Origin: Actinoplanes sandaracinus
Lineage (GTDB): Bacteria > Actinomycetota > Actinomycetes > Mycobacteriales > Micromonosporaceae
Length of the DNA: 64,000 nucleotides
Assembly: GCF_030009775.1 (NCBI RefSeq)
Contig: NZ_JASCTH010000011.1
Coordinates: 62,001-126,000 of the forward strand
Reading direction: 5' to 3'
Below the pieces are notes generated by a model. It had not been told where the DNA came from. It searched no databases and saw only the letters and a program-made list of their open reading frames with translations. This document shows, one piece after another, positions 42,319 to 50,600 of this stretch (within the stretch, counting starts at the first letter, position 1; each line of letters opens with the position of its first letter). Made by a program: the position numbers and the translations under genes.

Positions 42319-42513
42319 ATGGTTGAGATGAACGTAGCCGCATGGCGGAAGAGCAGCCGCTGCGGAACGTCGAACTGTGTCGAGGTCGCGAAGGTCGACG
42401 ATCAGTACCTGATCCGCGACTCGAAGAACCCTGAGGCGCCTGCTCTGGCCTTCACTCCGGCCGAGTGGGACGCCTTCGTGGAGGGCGTGGCCGCGGGCGA
42501 GTTCCGCTTCTGA
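42319..42513 (+). CDS. DUF397 protein (first copy)
   Basis: 64 residues from ATG at 42319. Conserved DUF397 pattern: AAWRKSSRCGTSNCVEVAKV, then YLIRDSKNPEAPALAFTPAE and WDAFVEGVAAGEFRF. These short proteins work with DUF5753 HTH regulators, possibly as antitoxin-like or modulating partners. Lies 43 nt after the regulator stop and is followed by a strong terminator hairpin, so it shares the regulator's transcript. Confidence 0.92.
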   Translation: MVEMNVAAWRKSSRCGTSNCVEVAKVDDQYLIRDSKNPEAPALAFTPAEWDAFVEGVAAGEFRF

Positions 42514-42526
42514 AGTCGTCGGCCCG

Positions 42527-42560
42527 CCCGCCCTGCAAGGCACTTCTCAGGCAGGGCGGG
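42527..42560 (+). terminator. hairpin after the first DUF397 gene
   Basis: CCCGCCCTGC (42527-42536) pairs with GCAGGGCGGG (42551-42560), 14-nt loop, 14 nt after the stop codon. It separates the two DUF397 genes into different transcripts. The following 60 bp are AT-rich and may hold the promoter of the second gene. Confidence 0.75.
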
Positions 42561-42727
42561 CCGGTCCAAAGTACTCGCAAAATACATTTATAGTGATTAA
42601 TTGACGCCGCATAGCTCGCATTCCGCGAGATAAGCGGCATTTTCTCTTTTTCATTCATGTTCGTGCCCGGCCACGTCGGCGTCGTTCGCATACCGTGGAT
42701 TCCGAACCGTCACGGAGGTGCACACAC

Positions 42728-42925
42728 ATGATCAAACCGACGGAAGAGCAAGACTGGCGTCGAAGTAGGCGATGCTCGACCGGCGCCTGTGTGGAGGTCG
42801 CCCGGACCACGGACCGGTTCCTGGTCCGTGACTCCAAGAACCTCGACACCGCACCGCTCGCCTTCACTCGGCAGCAGTGGACAGCGTTCGTGGCAGGAGT
42901 CAAGGCCGGAGACTTCGGTTTCTGA
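42728..42925 (+). CDS. DUF397 protein (second copy)
   Basis: 65 residues from ATG at 42728, after GGAGG at 8-9 nt. Contains DWRRSRRCSTGACVEVARTT, RFLVRDSKNLDTAPLAFTRQ and WTAFVAGVKAGDFGF. It diverges clearly from the first copy (about half the residues shared by eye), so it is not a recent duplicate. Its stop overlaps the ATG of the DUF6226 gene (TGATG), linking it to that gene and not to the DUF5753 regulator. Confidence 0.92.
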   Translation: MIKPTEEQDWRRSRRCSTGACVEVARTTDRFLVRDSKNLDTAPLAFTRQQWTAFVAGVKAGDFGF

Positions 42926-43506
42926 TGACTCACCTTCCTCCGGAGCACCCGGGTGTCGCGGGCCGAGCGCGGCATACTGCACTGGTGGACGGCAAACTGG
43001 GTGCCACCGAGACCGACCGCTTCGCCACGCTGCACGAGGCGGCCGACATCCTGCTGGACGAGCTCACCGATCGCTACCTCGTGGAGCGCCGCGAGAGCAA
43101 GGAACCGCTCGGGCTCGACGACGCGCTCGTGCGGACTGTCCGGCTCATCCCCCGCATGCCCACCGCCGCGCCGATGGCGGTCCATTTCACTGACCCAGGC
43201 CTGATGCTGCGGTTCGGCCGCTGGTGGGCGGAGTCGCTGCCGGTCTGCCCCTGCGACACCTGCGCCGAGGATCCGGAGATCCTGGCCGGGCGACTGCGGA
43301 CCTACGCCGGCGCTCTCGTCGAGGGCGGGCTGTGGGAACGCGTACGCCGCGGGTTGAGTGGGTCCTGGTTCGAGACCAGGCTGATCGGCACCGGATTGAA
43401 ATCCGACCGGGAAGGTCCGCTCTCCGCAGCCGGTGCACGGGACGCCCGGCGCGGCGGTTTCGCCGCGGCGATCCAGTGGGCGCCCTGGCAGCTTCGTTTC
43501 CGGTAA
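42925..43506 (+). CDS. DUF6226 family protein
   Basis: 193 residues from ATG at 42925. Helical N-terminal part with FATLHEAADILLDELTDRYL, then LVRTVRLIPRMPTAAPMAVH, and a Cys-rich motif LPVCPCDTCAEDPEILAGRL near the middle. That CxC-x2-C pattern is what I remember for DUF6226 proteins. Function unknown. The translational coupling to a DUF397 gene is seen directly and suggests the two products work together. Confidence 0.75.
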   Translation: MTHLPPEHPGVAGRARHTALVDGKLGATETDRFATLHEAADILLDELTDRYLVERRESKEPLGLDDALVRTVRLIPRMPTAAPMAVHFTDPGLMLRFGRWWAESLPVCPCDTCAEDPEILAGRLRTYAGALVEGGLWERVRRGLSGSWFETRLIGTGLKSDREGPLSAAGARDARRGGFAAAIQWAPWQLRFR

Positions 43507-43671
43507 CCGGGTGACGCTGGGGAACCGGCCGCGGCCGGCTGCCCAGCGCCGTCCGCAGGCAGCCGGCGGCCGCCGGCCTCGCCGACGCCTCCTCCGGATT
43601 CTGATGCGCACCGGGATTTCTCGATACCGTGGGGTGCTGAAACCGCTCTCACAGTCCCCCGGAGTCATCGT

Positions 43672-44847
43672 TTGAGCACGGTCGAGACAGCGGACCTGCG
43701 GGCCACCACCCGGTCGGTCTACGTCACCTTCATCTTCCTCGGCGTCGCCATGGCCAGCTTCGCCGCCCGCATTCCCCAGATTCGCGACCAACTCGGCCTC
43801 ACTCCCTCCGAGCTGGGGCTGGTGCTGCTCGCCATCGCGGCCGGCTCCATCACCTCGCTGCCCCTGGCCGGGCACCTGGTTCACCGCTTCGGCTCCCGCG
43901 CCATGGTCGGCACGATGGCGGTCGTGCTCGGCGGAGCCCTCGCGGCCGTGGCGATCGGCTACACGTCCGGCGTCGTGGCCGTGGTCATCGCGCTCTACAT
44001 CTACGGCTTCGCCACCGGCGCGTGGGACGTCGCCATGAATGTGCAGGCCGCCGTGGTGGAGCGCCACCTCGGCCGGTCGATCATGTCCCGCTTCCATGCC
44101 GGCTACAGCATCGGCACGGTCGCCGGCGCGGTCGCCGGCGCCGGGGCGGTCAAGATCGGCCTGTCGGTGACCGTCCACGTGGTCATCGCCTGCGTGCTGG
44201 TCACCGCCGCGGTGGTCCCCGCGGTCCGCTGGTTCATGCGGGACGAATCGTCCCAGGACGTCTTCTCCCCCGACGGCGGCAAGGGCGGCGCGCTGGCCGC
44301 CTGGCGGGAGCCCCGCACCCTGCTGATCGGCCTGTTCGTGCTGGCCTTCGCACTCACCGAGGGCGCCGGCATCGACTGGATCAGCATCGCCCTGATCGAC
44401 GACTACGGCACCGAGGCCTCCACCGGCACGCTGGGCTTCGCGCTGTTCCTGGCCGCGATGACGGTCGGCCGCTGGTACGGCCCCAACCTGCTGGACCGTT
44501 ACGGCCGCGTACCAGTGCTCCGGACCTTGGCCGTGACCGGCCTCGCCGGCCTGCTGATCTTCGTCTTCGGCCCGTCCGCGCCGGTCGCCTTCGCCGGCGC
44601 CATGCTCTGGGGCCTGGGCGCCTCGCTCGGATTCCCGGTCGGCATGAGCGCCGCCGCCGATGAGCCCGGCAAGGCCCCGGCCCGGGTCGGCGTGGTCGCC
44701 TCGATCGGGTACTGCGCCTTCCTCGGCGGCCCGCCCCTGATCGGGTTTCTCGGCGACCACTTCACGGTGTCCCGCGGCCTGCTCGCGGTGGCGATGCTGC
44801 TGGTGCTGTCGATCGCGCTGACCCCCGCGCTGCGGGCGCCCCGCTGA
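43672..44847 (+). CDS. MFS transporter (YbjJ-like)
   Basis: 391 residues from TTG at 43672; GGAG lies 8 nt upstream. TM1 segment FLGVAMASFAARIPQIRDQL is characteristic of the YbjJ-like group. Further motifs: GHLVHRFGSRAMVGTMAVVL between TM2 and TM3, WDVAMNVQAAVVERHLGRSI, and GFPVGMSAAADEPGKAPARV. Twelve TM helices. Probably a metabolite efflux protein; substrate unknown. Confidence 0.87.
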   Translation: MSTVETADLRATTRSVYVTFIFLGVAMASFAARIPQIRDQLGLTPSELGLVLLAIAAGSITSLPLAGHLVHRFGSRAMVGTMAVVLGGALAAVAIGYTSGVVAVVIALYIYGFATGAWDVAMNVQAAVVERHLGRSIMSRFHAGYSIGTVAGAVAGAGAVKIGLSVTVHVVIACVLVTAAVVPAVRWFMRDESSQDVFSPDGGKGGALAAWREPRTLLIGLFVLAFALTEGAGIDWISIALIDDYGTEASTGTLGFALFLAAMTVGRWYGPNLLDRYGRVPVLRTLAVTGLAGLLIFVFGPSAPVAFAGAMLWGLGASLGFPVGMSAAADEPGKAPARVGVVASIGYCAFLGGPPLIGFLGDHFTVSRGLLAVAMLLVLSIALTPALRAPR

Positions 44848-45236
44848 CGCCGGCGACTTGATGGGGTACGGGTCGCGTGGAGAGGCCGCTCGCGCCGATC
44901 CTCAAACGTGGGCTGACGAAGGCGGTCGCCGAAAGGAACAGCTTTACCGACCGGTCCGGAAAACGGCAGCCCACTGAAGCTTCCGTCCCCGAAACTGCTC
45001 CTCCACCTGCCGAGCGATCTGAGTGGTGGATATTTCATTCCACATTGAAGATTTTGGGCAACGACCGCTCGTCGTACAGCCGCTCATGGCGCAGTCGAGA
45101 CGTCAGCCATCCTCAGGCGTCCAGCCTCCTGATCGGTGGCCGTGGGCACCCTCGGCGAGATCAATCCCGTCTTGCTTCTCCATCCATTGTCGGTAGTATC
45201 TCCATGTTTTTGCCTGCAACGGGGAGGAAGACCTAC
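44848..45236. other. 389-bp gap
   Basis: It lies between the MFS gene and the surface-protein gene. Lower in GC than its surroundings from about 45030. No coding frame with a ribosome site; the plus-strand frame into the surface protein is open but lacks protein-like composition before 45237. Probably promoter DNA plus remnant sequence. Confidence 0.5.
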
Positions 45237-45998
45237 ATGCGAAGGAAGATGACGGCCGGTGCCTTAATGACGCTGGCCTTTCTGATTCCGGCGGCACCGG
45301 TGATGGCTCAAGCTGAGCCGGCCGCGCCCAGCAAGGCGTGCCAAACGGTCGAGCGCAAGGTGTACAAGGATATCCGCGAGCTTGTCACCATCGATCTGGA
45401 CACCGCCAACGATGCGGAGGTCCGGGTTTTGGGCTACCGGATCCTGGAGGCGGCAAACGCCGAATCGTTGCCCGTATTGCCTGGCGCACTCGAGGACCGG
45501 CTGAAGGGCACCGAGGGCGACCTGCGGGCATTCCTCAAGGCCGACATGCAAAAGGCCTGGTCACTAGCACTGCGGGTCGTGGTGACCCGCACGTTGACGG
45601 ACGCCGGCGCCAACGTGGAGGCGGCCGCGAAAAAGGTGCTCGCATCCGGGACCATCGCTGCCTACCTGGCTTATCTGAACGATGGCCTGTACGCCGAACG
45701 TGCGCTTGACTGCGCGTCTCAGCCCACACCGAGCGTCACGCCCAGCGCCACGACGACCGTTGCACCGAAGCCTTCTTCCTCCGCCAGCATCGGCGCCTCC
45801 GGCACCTCCTCCGCCAGCCCGAGTGCCCCCGGCACTTCCTCCGCCAGCCCGAGCGCCACCGACGGCGGCGAGGGCGGTGGGCTGCCCGTGACCGGTGCCA
45901 GCACCGGGGCCGTGGCCGGCATCGGCGGTGCGCTTCTGCTCCTCGGCGGCGCCGGCTACCTGATCGGACGCCGACGCCGTTCCCGCTTCGTGGCATAG
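45237..45998 (+). CDS. ALF-repeat protein with LPXTG-type sorting signal
   Basis: 253 residues from ATG at 45237 after GGGGAGG. Signal peptide (1-25, ALMTLAFLIPAAPVMAQA). The middle (about 45-165) has Ala/Leu/Phe-type helical repeats, for example EVRVLGYRILEAANAESL and NVEAAAKKVLASGTIAAYLA. A Ser/Pro/Thr wall-spanning stretch contains repeated SASPSAPGTS units. The end is LPVTGAST, a TM helix and RRRRSRF, the sortase pattern. Probably wall-anchored. The ALF repeat family is known from actinobacterial secreted proteins but its role is not. Confidence 0.85.
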   Translation: MRRKMTAGALMTLAFLIPAAPVMAQAEPAAPSKACQTVERKVYKDIRELVTIDLDTANDAEVRVLGYRILEAANAESLPVLPGALEDRLKGTEGDLRAFLKADMQKAWSLALRVVVTRTLTDAGANVEAAAKKVLASGTIAAYLAYLNDGLYAERALDCASQPTPSVTPSATTTVAPKPSSSASIGASGTSSASPSAPGTSSASPSATDGGEGGGLPVTGASTGAVAGIGGALLLLGGAGYLIGRRRRSRFVA

Positions 45999-46003
45999 CT
46001 GAC

Positions 46004-46046
46004 TGATCGCGTCCGGCTCGATGCTTCGTCGAGCCGGGCGCGATCA
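46004..46046 (+). terminator. 18-bp hairpin terminator
   Basis: 46004-46021 pairs with 46029-46046 over 18 positions with one G-T pair and a 7-nt loop, 6 nt after the surface-protein stop codon. Very stable; marks the left border of the degraded mobile DNA. Confidence 0.8.
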
Positions 46047-46073
46047 GCGCTGTGCTTGGTGGGCCCGACCGCA

Positions 46074-46213
46074 CTCACTCCGCACGATCTACGGCACACC
46101 TGGACCAGGCAGCCATCCGGGGTGCGGACCACATGCGGACCGCGGGCTCTCCGGACGCCGTCGTCGAGCCGTCGGCCTCCGCATCACTAGACCAACGGAG
46201 ATCGCTGATCTAG
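46074..46213 (+). pseudogene. internally deleted tyrosine integrase remnant
   Basis: LTPHDLRHT (46074-46100), the box with the catalytic His and Arg of phage-type integrases, is in one frame. It is joined directly to LDQAAIRGADHMRTAGSPDA in another frame (from 46100), ending at TAG 46211-46213. The piece that should lie between them, with the second His/Trp and catalytic Tyr, is missing, so this is a deletion pseudogene. Its end is clearly related to, but different from, the remnant at 47200-47394. Confidence 0.8.
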
Positions 46214-46412
46214 CTGCGCGGATATCCGCTGAGCTGCCAAAACGCTTGCCAAGATCTGACAGCGTTCCGCCCCCGCTACGGATTTCGTGGCTGTACACCG
46301 ATCAGACATCACACTCCAGACATAGACGGACTTCGGACGATGCACTAGCCCCACGTGGGCGAGCTGCCCAACATTGACCGAAACGTTCCGGTCAAGCACC
46401 TGGAGGCGGTTC

Positions 46413-47042
46413 GTGAGTATCGTCGGCCCTCTGCTTGCTCTCGCCGGCGTCCTCATCGGCGCTGTGCTGTCCTACGTGTTCTCGCTGCAGGGCGAGAGGA
46501 GACGGGAGCGGTGGGCACTCAACCGTGAGTGGCGAGAGCGCCGCCTGCAGACCTACAGCGCCTACGTCGCAGACGTCAAACGGATGAAGAGCATCGCGGC
46601 GCGCATCGCGGCAGATGTGGGACTCGACGATCAGGCTCCTCCGTTGGCCAGAGATGCTGGCAAGGATCTACTTGCTGAAGCGAACATGGCGCGGGGGAAC
46701 TCGTTCGAAACCCTCGCCCTGATCGCCGACCGAGAACTTGTAGAGGCGGCCAGGGCGCTGAACCGTGCGGTGTGGCGTTTGGAGTGGTTCGCCAGAGGCC
46801 TCTTGGACGACGAAGATGCCGATGGTTGGCACCTGGCGACGCGTGACTACTACCAGGCGATGAACCTTCTCCACGAGCTTGCTCGACATGAACTCGGCGT
46901 GACTGGCACGTTCTCTCCCCGAGCAGCGGAAGGATCGCCGCGCGAGCAGTACGAGAAGGAGCGGCGAACCAGGGCGCTGCGGGATCAGCCAGCTCTCGCC
47001 ATTCCGTCCGCCGCCGATCCCACTGCCCGCGAACGGGCCTGA
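46413..47042 (+). CDS. single-span membrane protein with helical cytoplasmic domain
   Basis: 209 residues from GTG at 46413, after GGAGG at 6 nt. One TM helix (about 4-25, IVGPLLALAGVLIGAVLSYV) is followed directly by a highly charged helix FSLQGERRRERWALNREWRE and a long alpha-helical domain (to about 165) with LVEAARALNRAVWRLEW. Acidic/basic disordered end. Related TM-plus-helix proteins are common hypothetical genes in actinobacterial accessory regions. It lies between two degraded integrases, so it is probably mobile-element cargo. Function unknown. Confidence 0.75.
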   Translation: MSIVGPLLALAGVLIGAVLSYVFSLQGERRRERWALNREWRERRLQTYSAYVADVKRMKSIAARIAADVGLDDQAPPLARDAGKDLLAEANMARGNSFETLALIADRELVEAARALNRAVWRLEWFARGLLDDEDADGWHLATRDYYQAMNLLHELARHELGVTGTFSPRAAEGSPREQYEKERRTRALRDQPALAIPSAADPTARERA

Positions 47043-47199
47043 CCATCCTCGGGTAGCTGGTATCCCTACCGCCGGAACGCTACGGCGGGAAGGAACCAAC
47101 ACCCGGAGGGAACTGGCCGGCGCGCCGGCCGATGCCGCCAGCAGGCCGAGCGCGACCGGCCCGTGCCGCGCTCGCGCGGCGCCTTGATCCAGAAAAACA
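47043..47199. other. gap between cargo gene and integrase tail
   Basis: Contains a perfect 16-bp palindrome at 47115-47130 (GGCCGGCGCGCCGGCC). No coding frame. Confidence 0.45.
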
Positions 47200-47394
47200 A
47201 CTCGAGCCTCGGCAGCCATGACCCTGGACGTGTACGCAAACCTCTTCGACGACGACCTGGACCAGGTCGCGGATCGCCTCTACCAGGCAGCCACGCGGGG
47301 TGCGGACTATATGCGGAGTGAGGGCTCTCCGGGCACCGTCACAGACCTGGGCAAAAGAAGAAGCCCAGGTCTGCGACCTGGACTTTCCCATTGA
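47200..47394 (+). pseudogene. 3' end of a tyrosine integrase gene
   Basis: An uninterrupted tail RASAAMTLDVYANLFDDDLD, then QVADRLYQAATRGADYMRSE, ending at TGA 47392-47394. RASAAMTLDVY contains the catalytic Tyr block of actinophage-type integrases. An in-frame TGA at 47185-47187 and loss of similarity show that the 5' part is gone. The stop codon is one base from the att repeat at 47396, the arrangement of an integrase gene abutting its attachment site. Confidence 0.85.
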
Positions 47395-47395
47395 T

Positions 47396-47427
47396 CCGCC
47401 TGACGGAATCGAACCGTCGACCTACGC
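47396..47427. repeat. att site: 32-bp copy of the tRNA-Thr 3' half
   Basis: Identical over 32 bp to 51922-51953 inside the tRNA-Thr gene (starts CCGCCTGACGGAATC, ends CCTACGC). The few bases before it (TTGA and a hairpin containing ACCTGG) also resemble the tRNA 3' flank. Taken with the flanking integrase remnants, these are the two ends of a 4.5-kb integrated element or of one of several stacked elements. Confidence 0.9.
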
Positions 47428-47687
47428 TTTCCAATCCAGAGCCTTCCGGGCTTGTCGCCTGTCGTCAATATACCCGTTGACCTGCACAGACATGGCCGCC
47501 AACTGATCAACGCTTGCCACTGATGATTGACGCTTGGCACGGGTTTTCGGGGGGTAAATGAGGGACACGTGACGGCAACCGACCCCTACCGCACCGGGCA
47601 TCAGCCTGGGTTGGTGCCCTGCCGGGGCACGTAACAGAACTACAACAACGCAGCGTGAGTGATCGGTTTCTGACCGTGGAAGTGCAC
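47428..47687. other. 260-bp element end without gene
   Basis: Element DNA between the att copy and the end of the NTPase gene. It diverges from tRNA sequence at 47428. No coding frame is convincing. Lower GC than the core genome. Confidence 0.5.
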
Positions 47688-50600
47688 CTACAGGCTTCCC
47701 GTCGCACCGCGCGGTCGCGTCTCGAGCTTTTGGATGGAATTTTCGGGGTCGGTATCAGAGGTTCTCTGGAGTCTTGCATCCGCTTCCTGTGTCTCTTTGC
47801 CGAATCGCCCCGGATAGCGTTGGGCTAGTTGCCGGAACAGCCTGAGGGACTCGCTGGCACCCTTCATGGCAGCCTCGTGGTTGCCGAGTTTCCGGTTGAT
47901 GGAGCTGAGTTGGCCTAGCGTCCACGCCAGCGCCGTGTGCGGCTGATCGAGGTGGCGTTTCGCTGCCAGCCGGAGCGCTTCGATGGTTCCTTCGACGTAG
48001 CCACGGAGCCGTTCTTGCTGGCCCAGAGCCACATACATGGTGCCGAGGTTGGTGAGTGCGCGGGCGTAGTCGGGCTGGTGGGCGTCAGGGTGCGCGGCGG
48101 CCAGGTCCCGCCACAGGGCGACCGCTTCTTGGCCGGTGGTGAGCGCATCGTCGTAACGGCCTAGCGACGACAGGCTGACCCCGAGATTGGTGAGTGCGTT
48201 GGCGTAGGAGGGCTGGTGGGCGTCAGGGTGCGCGGCGGCCAGGTCCCGCCACAAGGCGACCGCTTCTTGGCCGGTGGTGAGCGCATCGTCGTGACGGCCC
48301 AGCGACCACAGGCTGACCCCGAGGCTGATGAGCGCGCGGGCGTAGTCGGGCTGGTGGGCGTCAGGGTGCGCGGCGGCCAGGTCCCGCCACAAGGCGACCG
48401 CCTCTCGGTGAGCGGCGAGGGCATCGTCATGGCGACCCAGCGACGACAGGCTGCCCCCGAGGCTGTTGAGTGCGTTGGCGTAGGAGGGCTGGTGGGCGTC
48501 AGGATGCGCGGCGGCCAGGTCCCGCCACAAGGCGACCGCCTCTCGGTGAGCGGCGAGCGCGTCGTCATGGCGACCCAGCGACCGCAGGCTGGTCCCGAGG
48601 TTGGTGAGTTCGTTGGCGTAGTAGGGCTGGTGGGCGTCGGAGTGCGCGGCAGCCAGGTCCCGCCACAAGGCGACCGCTTCTTGGCCGGTGGTGAGCGCAT
48701 CGTCGTGGCGACCCAGCGACCACAGGCTGACCCCGAGGCTGGTGAGCGCGTTGGCGTAGGAAGGCTGGTGGGCGTCGGAGTGCGCGGCGGCCAGGTCCCG
48801 CCACAAGGCGACCGCCTCTCGGTGAACGGCGAGCGCGTCGTCATGGCGACCCAGCGACAACAGGCTGTCCCCGAGGCTGATGAGCGCGTTGGCGGAGTCG
48901 GGCTGGTAGGCGTCAGGATGCGCGGCGGCCAGGTCCCGCCACAAGGCGACCGCTTCTTGGCCGGTGGTGAGCGCATCGTCGTGGCGACCCAGCGACCGCA
49001 GGCTGCCCCCGAGATTGGTGAGCGCACGGGCGTAGTCGGGCTGGTGGGCGTCAGGATGCGCGGCGGCCAGGTCCCGCCACAAGGCGACCGCCTCTCGGTG
49101 AGCGGCGAGCGCGTCGTCATGGCGACCCAGCGACCACAGGCTGCCCCCGAGATTGGTGAGCGCACGGGCGTAGTCGGGCTGGTGGGCGTCGGAGTGCGCG
49201 ACGGCCAGGTCCCGCCACAAGGCGACCGCCTCTCGATCCGTGGTGAGGGCATCGTCGTGACGGCCCCGCGACTCCAGGCTGGCCCCGAGGCTGGTGAGCG
49301 CACGAGCGTAGGAAGGCTGGTGGGCATCAGGATGCGCGACGGCCAGGTCCCGCCACAAGGCGACCGCCTCTCGATCGGTGGTGAGGGCACCGTCGTGACG
49401 GCCCAGCGACCGCAGGCTGGCGCCGAGGCTGGTGAGTGCGCGGGCATAGTCGCTGGGGAACTGGGTGAGCGGTCGGAGCAGGTCAATGGCTTTGTAGCTA
49501 GCGGAAAGCGCCTGCTCATACCGGCCGAGTCCGCGAAGCGCTTGAGCCATTCGGATCCGCGAGCGCCCTGACCGTACCCCTCGTTCAATATCGGACAGTG
49601 CCTGGCCGAGGCTCCTGATGGAGGCGCTCGCCCGCTCGGCGCTGCTGATCGCTTCCTCGTACCGGCGAGCTTGATTCAGCCGACGGCTGTGTTCGATGAG
49701 GAGATCGACCTCTAGCGCGTCCGTTCTGTTCGGGTCCGCCACAGCGGTCAGGACATGGCCTACCACGGCGACCGACGTCGTCAGCAGTGATTGTGTCTGG
49801 TAAGGCAGTCCGGCGTGCAGAGCCTGCCACGTCGCCGGGCTCAAATTCACCTCGCTGACCAGGTGGGCCAGTGGCTGATCGAGCCACGGTGAGGTGCTGA
49901 CCGCGATGTTGAAGGCCACAGCGAGCCGATCGCGCGGGTTTCTGGCCACGATCGCGGCGTAGGCCACCGATGCCGAAGCGACGTGCCCGGACGCTCTGGC
50001 CAGGAACGTCAGTACCTCACGCAGGCGCTGCGGCGACTGGTCAATCGCCGCTGAGACGGCAGTTGTGACGTCGGGGTCCTCTGCGATTGCAGTAGCGATC
50101 AAGTATTCGGCTGCCCACCCTGGCAGACGCGGATCGAGGTAGTCACCAGCATTCGGATACAGCCTGTGTAACCATGCGGCCACCCGCCTGACCCGGCCAG
50201 CCGGTTCATCACGCAACCGCGGCAGCCTTCGCAGCAGCAGATCCGCGCTCCTCTGGTCGGCCGCACCGAAAAGTGCCGCCAGCACCACCACTGCACGCCG
50301 CGACGAGAACGACAAGACATCCGCGCCTACCAACTTGTCGGCCTTCGGTCGCCACACGAACTCATCTTCGACAGCGAGCAGTTCCCGCATTGCCTGCCCG
50401 ACATCAACCACATTTTCGGAGGGTCGGCTTCGCTGCGCGACGAGCAGCGCAGCACAGTGCAGCAGAATCAAGGGCGTCGTGCGGGTCACGCCGTGTACGA
50501 CCACCTGTGGTTTCCGCCTACCGGCCTGCTCGGCGAACGCCCGCATCGCTGCCTGCAACACCCCGATCTGCGCGGGTTCCGAACCGCCGAGCGGACCCAA

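Noticed and set aside
47396..47480. A second complete tRNA gene beside the att copy
   Set aside because: Only the 3' half matches; beyond 47427 no anticodon stem or acceptor strand can be formed.
48216..49571. Long plus-strand frame across the TPR repeats (about 450 codons)
   Set aside because: It is the shadow of the 138-bp repeats of the minus-strand NTPase gene; the repeated structure keeps several frames open.
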